Origin: an uncultured delta proteobacterium | GTDB taxonomy: Bacteria; Myxococcota_A; UBA9160; JAFDET01 | Direction: 5' to 3' | Length of the DNA stretch: 64,000 nt | Assembly: GCA_947259215.1 (NCBI GenBank) | Contig: CAMYLJ010000025.1 | Coordinates: 18,619 to 82,618 of the forward strand | Shown here: one piece after another, positions 62,792 through 64,000 of the stretch | How the letters are laid out: each line of letters starts with the position of its first letter | Position numbering within the stretch: position 1 is the stretch's first letter | Position numbers and translations under genes: made by a program | Notes under the pieces: generated by a model | Database searches by the model: none | What the model saw: the letters and a program-made list of their open reading frames with translations, nothing else | What the model was told of the DNA's origin: nothing

Positions 62792-63084
62792 TGCTGAGAC
62801 TTCCCGTCTACGACACCCAGTGCGGGGCGAAGCTCTTCCGCGCCACACCGGACCTGAAGGCGCTCTTCGAGACTCCGTTCCTCTCCCGCTGGGTCTTCGA
62901 CGTCGAGATCCTCGCGCGGCTGATCGCCACGCGCGGCGGCGAGGGGACTCGCTCCGCGCAGCGGGTCGTCCACGAGTACCCACTGGCCCAGTGGGTGGAC
63001 GTGAGCGGGTCGAAGCTGCGGGCCAGCGACTTCCCGAGGGCGATCCTCGACCTCGCGCGAATCTACGCGGCCTACCTGCGCTGA
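62527..63084 (+). CDS. GT2 glycosyltransferase, C-terminal part (frameshifted)
   Basis: Second half of the gene starting at 62312. YVGYWDADLATPLDEIPRFA carries the DAD-type metal site, and IVFGSRVKLLGRTVERNAWR and VYDTQCGAKLFRATPDLKAL are signatures of the dolichol-phosphate mannosyl/glucosyltransferase (DPM1/ALG5) branch of GT2. The C-terminal FLSRWVFDVEILARLIATRG completes the domain; no C-terminal membrane helices are present. It would make a polyprenyl-phosphate-sugar, the donor needed by the GT-C enzymes in this locus. The apparent internal start is not real. Confidence 0.75.
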   Translation: MLERNSGKAEAVRHGMLQLLEGSARYVGYWDADLATPLDEIPRFARHLDEHADVEIVFGSRVKLLGRTVERNAWRHYSGRVFATLVSLMLRLPVYDTQCGAKLFRATPDLKALFETPFLSRWVFDVEILARLIATRGGEGTRSAQRVVHEYPLAQWVDVSGSKLRASDFPRAILDLARIYAAYLR

Positions 63085-63102
63085 CGCAGAGGCCCTCCGG
63101 CG

Positions 63103-64000
63103 CTACGCGCTGCCGGGACGGCCGCGAGCGCGCCCAAGTGCCGCCAGGCCGAGCCCGAGCAGGGCGAGCGTAGCGGGCTCGGGCACCCTCGAGAGCACGT
63201 AGATCTTGCCGGGCCGGAAGGGCAGGTTCGGATCGATGCTGTTGCCTCGCTCCGTCACGATCAGCCGATCGCCCAGGGTCGAGAAAGCCAGGCCGGAGGC
63301 TTCGATCGGGCCCGTGATGTTGTCGCCGAAGTCGGCGTCCGCGAGGAGGGTGGCCGTCCCCGTGAGCACGCCGCCCGGCCCCTCCAGCACCGAAACGCGC
63401 CAGATCTTGTCCTCGAAGGCGTCGGCCACGATCACGTCACCCGTCAGCGGGTCGACCGCGACAGCCATCGGGCTCGACAGATCGAAGGGCACGGGGGTCG
63501 GGTCCATGGGGTTCATCGACGGTTGTTCGACATCGATCTCGGTCACGAACGTTCCCATGGACATGTCGAAGTCGACCCGCAGGAGGGCGCCGGGAGTGTT
63601 GAAAGGGGCGTCGAAGAGGGCCTGGTCTGCCACGTAGATCGAATCGCTGCCGATCCCAACGTCGACGGGCTTGACGATGCTCCCGTCGTCGGGAAAGACC
63701 AGCCCGAAATCCAATCCGTCCTCCGAGTTCCAGCGCCAGACCTCCGCGGGTCCGCCGGTGCCCTCGTCGGCGAAGAGGGCGTCGCCCGGCTGCATCGGCA
63801 GCACGTCACCGCTGTAGTCGATCGGCGCGATCGCCAGCCCGATCGGGTCGGAGTCCCCACCCCCGTGGAAGCCGCTCGCCCAGGTCCCGGGCGGGTCGAG
63901 GGGATCGACCACCAACGGAATGCGGCCGATGTTTCCGTTGCCGCCGTCGGCGTAGTAGATGTCGCCGCTGACGGGGTCGATGGCCAGGCCCCGGGGCCTG
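63103..64000 (-). CDS. PEP-CTERM beta-propeller-like protein (5' truncated by window end)
   Basis: Frame is open to the window edge, so the N-terminus is missing; about 299 residues are visible. The body shows NHL/SBBP-like repeats: RGLAIDPVSGDIYYADGG, SPMAVAVDPLTGDVIVADAF, GLAFSTLGDRLIVTERG. The C-terminus has the PEP-CTERM sorting signal VPEPATLALLGLGLAALGRA then RGR: PEP motif, hydrophobic helix and basic tail, recognised by exosortase and used for surface display in biofilm-forming bacteria. No exosortase is in the window. Convergent with the GT2 gene (18-base gap). Confidence 0.87.
   Translation of the reverse strand, partial: RPRGLAIDPVSGDIYYADGGNGNIGRIPLVVDPLDPPGTWASGFHGGGDSDPIGLAIAPIDYSGDVLPMQPGDALFADEGTGGPAEVWRWNSEDGLDFGLVFPDDGSIVKPVDVGIGSDSIYVADQALFDAPFNTPGALLRVDFDMSMGTFVTEIDVEQPSMNPMDPTPVPFDLSSPMAVAVDPLTGDVIVADAFEDKIWRVSVLEGPGGVLTGTATLLADADFGDNITGPIEASGLAFSTLGDRLIVTERGNSIDPNLPFRPGKIYVLSRVPEPATLALLGLGLAALGRARGRPGSA

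Noticed and set aside
62527..63084. Independent gene starting inside the GT2
   Set aside because: It begins in mid-domain; restoring one G upstream makes a single standard GT2, so it is a fragment rather than a separate gene.
1..64000. tRNA, rRNA, insertion sequences, integrase/attachment sites, phage or CRISPR features
   Set aside because: Nothing resembling transposase, integrase, cas genes, terminal inverted repeats or tRNA cloverleaf/T-loop sequences was noticed on either strand; a dedicated search could still find a tRNA missed by eye.

Overview
The window is a dense, very GC-rich (roughly 70% by eye) stretch of a Gram-negative genome. Genes abut or overlap by 1-4 bases and no intergenic gap exceeds about 260 bases. 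No rRNA, tRNA, CRISPR array, insertion sequence or phage gene was seen. Lipoproteins with lipoboxes, an outer-membrane beta-barrel ending in Phe, a TatT-type TRAP transporter, seven-bladed-propeller (SBBP) lipoproteins, a cyclase-AAA-TPR protein and a PEP-CTERM protein suggest a Myxococcota- or deltaproteobacteria-like organism. That assignment is an inference, not proof.

Left part (1-13 kb): an SLC13/DASS anion symporter cut by the window edge, an outer-membrane protein with a terminator behind it, an MmcQ/YjbR protein, the pair fhs-hemN, a secreted GH5 glycosidase, a lipase, a small helical protein divergent from a ribbon-helix-helix/zinc-ribbon protein across an AT-rich palindromic spacer, an ABHD18-like hydrolase with polyphosphate:AMP phosphotransferase, and two translationally coupled CBS-pair proteins.

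13.4-19.9 kb: a six-gene plus-strand operon. It encodes an amino-acid dehydrogenase, a three-polypeptide 2-oxoacid:ferredoxin oxidoreductase (fused gamma-delta, alpha, beta), a cyclic-2,3-diphosphoglycerate-synthetase-like P-loop protein and carbamate kinase. The last five genes are joined by 4-base overlaps. The set could deaminate an amino acid, oxidise the 2-oxoacid to acyl-CoA, and link the released ammonia and CO2 to carbamoyl phosphate.

19.9-22.7 kb (minus strand): a compact osmotic-stress-like operon, mscL - ECF sigma factor - 89-aa protein - MscS-like channel - DUF4332 protein - second 89-aa paralogue.

22.9-38.8 kb: a cyclase/AAA/TPR regulator coupled to a FAD oxidase, a membrane hybrid histidine kinase, a TatT-DctP-DctQ-DctM TRAP transporter, a second PAS/histidine kinase/receiver protein, a YbjN-type chaperone, a close relative of glycine amidinotransferase, and a CDP-alcohol phosphatidyltransferase fused to a degenerate nucleotidyltransferase-like domain.

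38.9-46.8 kb: a flippase-like membrane protein, then VTC domain - DUF4956 - TPR - CotH kinase/beta-helix - metallophosphoesterase. This is a probable envelope phosphorylation or polyphosphate module.

46.8-63.1 kb: a cell-surface glycan locus. It holds an SGNH hydrolase, four large GT-C-type membrane proteins, AsnB, two paralogous methyltransferases with C-terminal zinc ribbons, two SBBP lipoproteins and a polyprenyl-phosphate-type GT2. Seven of these form one minus-strand operon (60645 down to 50401). Three genes here show apparent one-base (-1) frameshifts, all repaired by one extra G, which points to a systematic sequence error. The window ends inside a PEP-CTERM protein.
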